8,063 bases of DNA from Pseudomonas sp. UBA5782 (lineage in GTDB: Bacteria > Pseudomonadota > Gammaproteobacteria > Pseudomonadales > Pseudomonadaceae), in the NCBI GenBank assembly GCA_002418465.1, contig DIEE01000265.1, forward strand, positions 1,317 through 9,379. Reading direction: 5' to 3'. Positions within the stretch are counted from its first letter, which is position 1. Each line of letters starts with the position of its first letter. Below are positions 7,135 through 8,063 of this stretch, one piece after another. The notes below the pieces were generated by a model. That model was not told the DNA's origin. It ran no database searches and saw only the letters and a list, made by a program, of their open reading frames with translations. The position numbers and the translations under genes were made by a program.

Positions 7135-8063
7135 ATGCGCCGAGCTCGGCGAAGCCCTGGCGAATTTCCTCTTCCGGCAGGTTGTCGCCAATGAACACGA
7201 TCACGCTCTCGCGCTTCTCCTCAATGCCCCACTCGCTGTCGAAGTCGAAGCCGTACAGGCGCAGCACGCCCTGAAAGACCATCCGACGGTCTTCGCCGGC
7301 AATGTCCAGCACGCCCTTGTAGCGCAGCAGCGAATTGCCATGGGTCTCCAGCAGGCGCTCCATGAAGGCGCTGAGCCGGTCGATGTCCAGCGCCCGCTCG
7401 CTTTTCAGCACCAGCGTGGCGATACGGTCCGGCGAGGCACCGGCCGGTGTCAGCGGACGTACGGTCAGCGACTGGCCGACGTCCGCATTCAGGTTGAAGC
7501 CGCGAATGTCCAGCAACTCGGCAAGATCGATGCGGCCGTGCTCGACCACGCGGATCGGCGCGCGCCGGTTGATCCGCTGCAGGCGCTGCTCAAGGGCTTC
7601 GACCGCCGCGGCATCCACCAGGTCGGTCTTGCTCAGCAGGATGCGGTCGGCGAACCCCACCTGCGCCTGGGCGATGGTTTCCTGCAGGTGGCGCCCGGCG
7701 TTGGCCGCGTCGACCAGAGTGATGATGCCGTCGAGCACGTAGCGCTCGCACAGCTCGTCGCCGGCGAAGAAGGTCTGCGCCACCGGCGCCGGGTCGGCCA
7801 GGCCGGTGCATTCGATCACCAAGCGGTCGAAGGCCAGCTCGCCACTGTCGAGCTTGTCCAGCAGCAGGTAGAGCGCCTTTTCCAGCTCGACATGGATCGA
7901 GCAGCAGACGCAGCCGTTGGCCAGCGTCATCACCTGCACCGGCTCGCTGCCGAGCAACTGGCTGTCGATGGGCGTGTCGCTGTATTCGTTCTCGATCACC
8001 GCCAGCTTCAGGCCATGCTCGGCTTGCAGCATGTGGCGCAGCAGGGTGGTCTTGCCGGAACCG
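7133..8063 (-). CDS. yjiA: COG0523 GTPase (YjiA/CobW-like putative metallochaperone), 5'-partial
   Basis: This is a G3E-family P-loop GTPase of the kind that delivers or handles metals such as zinc or cobalt in the cytoplasm. The gene runs off the right edge; 309 residues are visible against about 318 in E. coli YjiA, so only some 10-15 residues are missing. The visible sequence begins inside Walker A (GSGKTTLLRH). It then shows the family's metal-binding GCVCC motif (C-x-C-C, codons at 7901-7912), ECTGLADP (a switch region) and LLSKTDLVD (an NKxD-type guanine-specificity motif). A C-terminal CobW_C-like domain ends in EEIRQGFAELGA. No histidine-rich tail is present. The ATG at 8030-8032 lies downstream of the P-loop and cannot be the true start. 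In E. coli and, from memory, P. aeruginosa (PA4604-PA4606), this gene follows yjiX and a cstA/yjiY-type pyruvate transporter, so those genes may lie to the right. Which metal it serves cannot be read here. Confidence 0.92.
   Translation of the reverse strand, partial: GSGKTTLLRHMLQAEHGLKLAVIENEYSDTPIDSQLLGSEPVQVMTLANGCVCCSIHVELEKALYLLLDKLDSGELAFDRLVIECTGLADPAPVAQTFFAGDELCERYVLDGIITLVDAANAGRHLQETIAQAQVGFADRILLSKTDLVDAAAVEALEQRLQRINRRAPIRVVEHGRIDLAELLDIRGFNLNADVGQSLTVRPLTPAGASPDRIATLVLKSERALDIDRLSAFMERLLETHGNSLLRYKGVLDIAGEDRRMVFQGVLRLYGFDFDSEWGIEEKRESVIVFIGDNLPEEEIRQGFAELGA

Noticed and set aside
5242..7191. 649-residue open frame on the minus strand covering all of mqo
   Set aside because: It is antisense to a clearly conserved enzyme, its protein is rich in G, H, V, A and R with no recognisable domain, and it crosses the mqo terminator. 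Long antisense frames are expected from strong third-position GC bias.
8030..8032. ATG at 8030-8032 (minus) as the start of the COG0523 GTPase
   Set aside because: The codons upstream encode the Walker A residues GSGKTTLLRH in frame, which the GTPase needs, so the true start lies beyond the window.

Overview
The window is high-GC DNA whose codon use, protein sequences and gene order point to Pseudomonas in the broad sense (Pseudomonadaceae, including Stutzerimonas and Ectopseudomonas). The species cannot be fixed from the sequence alone. The order morA, glyA, (mqo), COG0523 GTPase resembles the P. aeruginosa region that I recall as PA4601 (morA), PA4602 (glyA3) and PA4604 (CobW/YjiA-like). 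This looks like ordinary chromosomal core DNA. I see no insertion sequence, phage gene, tRNA, rRNA, CRISPR array or defence gene.

Layout. Positions 1-3606 (+) hold most of a large membrane-bound c-di-GMP regulator of the MorA type: the end of a periplasmic region, one transmembrane helix, about five PAS domains, GGDEF and EAL. Its N-terminus lies outside the window. A 162-bp gap carries a weak hairpin and a plausible sigma70 promoter. Positions 3769-5022 (+) encode complete serine hydroxymethyltransferase (glyA), followed by a strong intrinsic terminator at 5037-5069. From 5070 to 5436 there is no convincing gene. This stretch contains an extended -10 promoter (5135-5143) and a long, potentially structured leader. 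Positions 5437-7080 (+) encode a malate:quinone oxidoreductase (mqo) with an N-terminal Sec-type signal peptide. A terminator at 7106-7134 ends it. Convergent to it, positions 7133-8063 (-) hold a COG0523 (YjiA/CobW-like) metallochaperone-type GTPase that lacks only its first residues at the window edge.

How the genes relate. They look like four separate transcription units rather than one pathway. MorA makes and/or breaks c-di-GMP and controls the motile-to-sessile switch. GlyA feeds one-carbon metabolism. Mqo passes electrons from malate oxidation to the quinone pool. The GTPase probably works in metal handling, in the family linked to the yjiX/yjiY (cstA-like) locus. Two points deserve a second look: the Sec-type signal on a normally cytoplasm-facing FAD enzyme, and the long mqo leader with an overlapping pair of 6-bp helices compatible with an H-type pseudoknot. 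I found no clearly new biological system.
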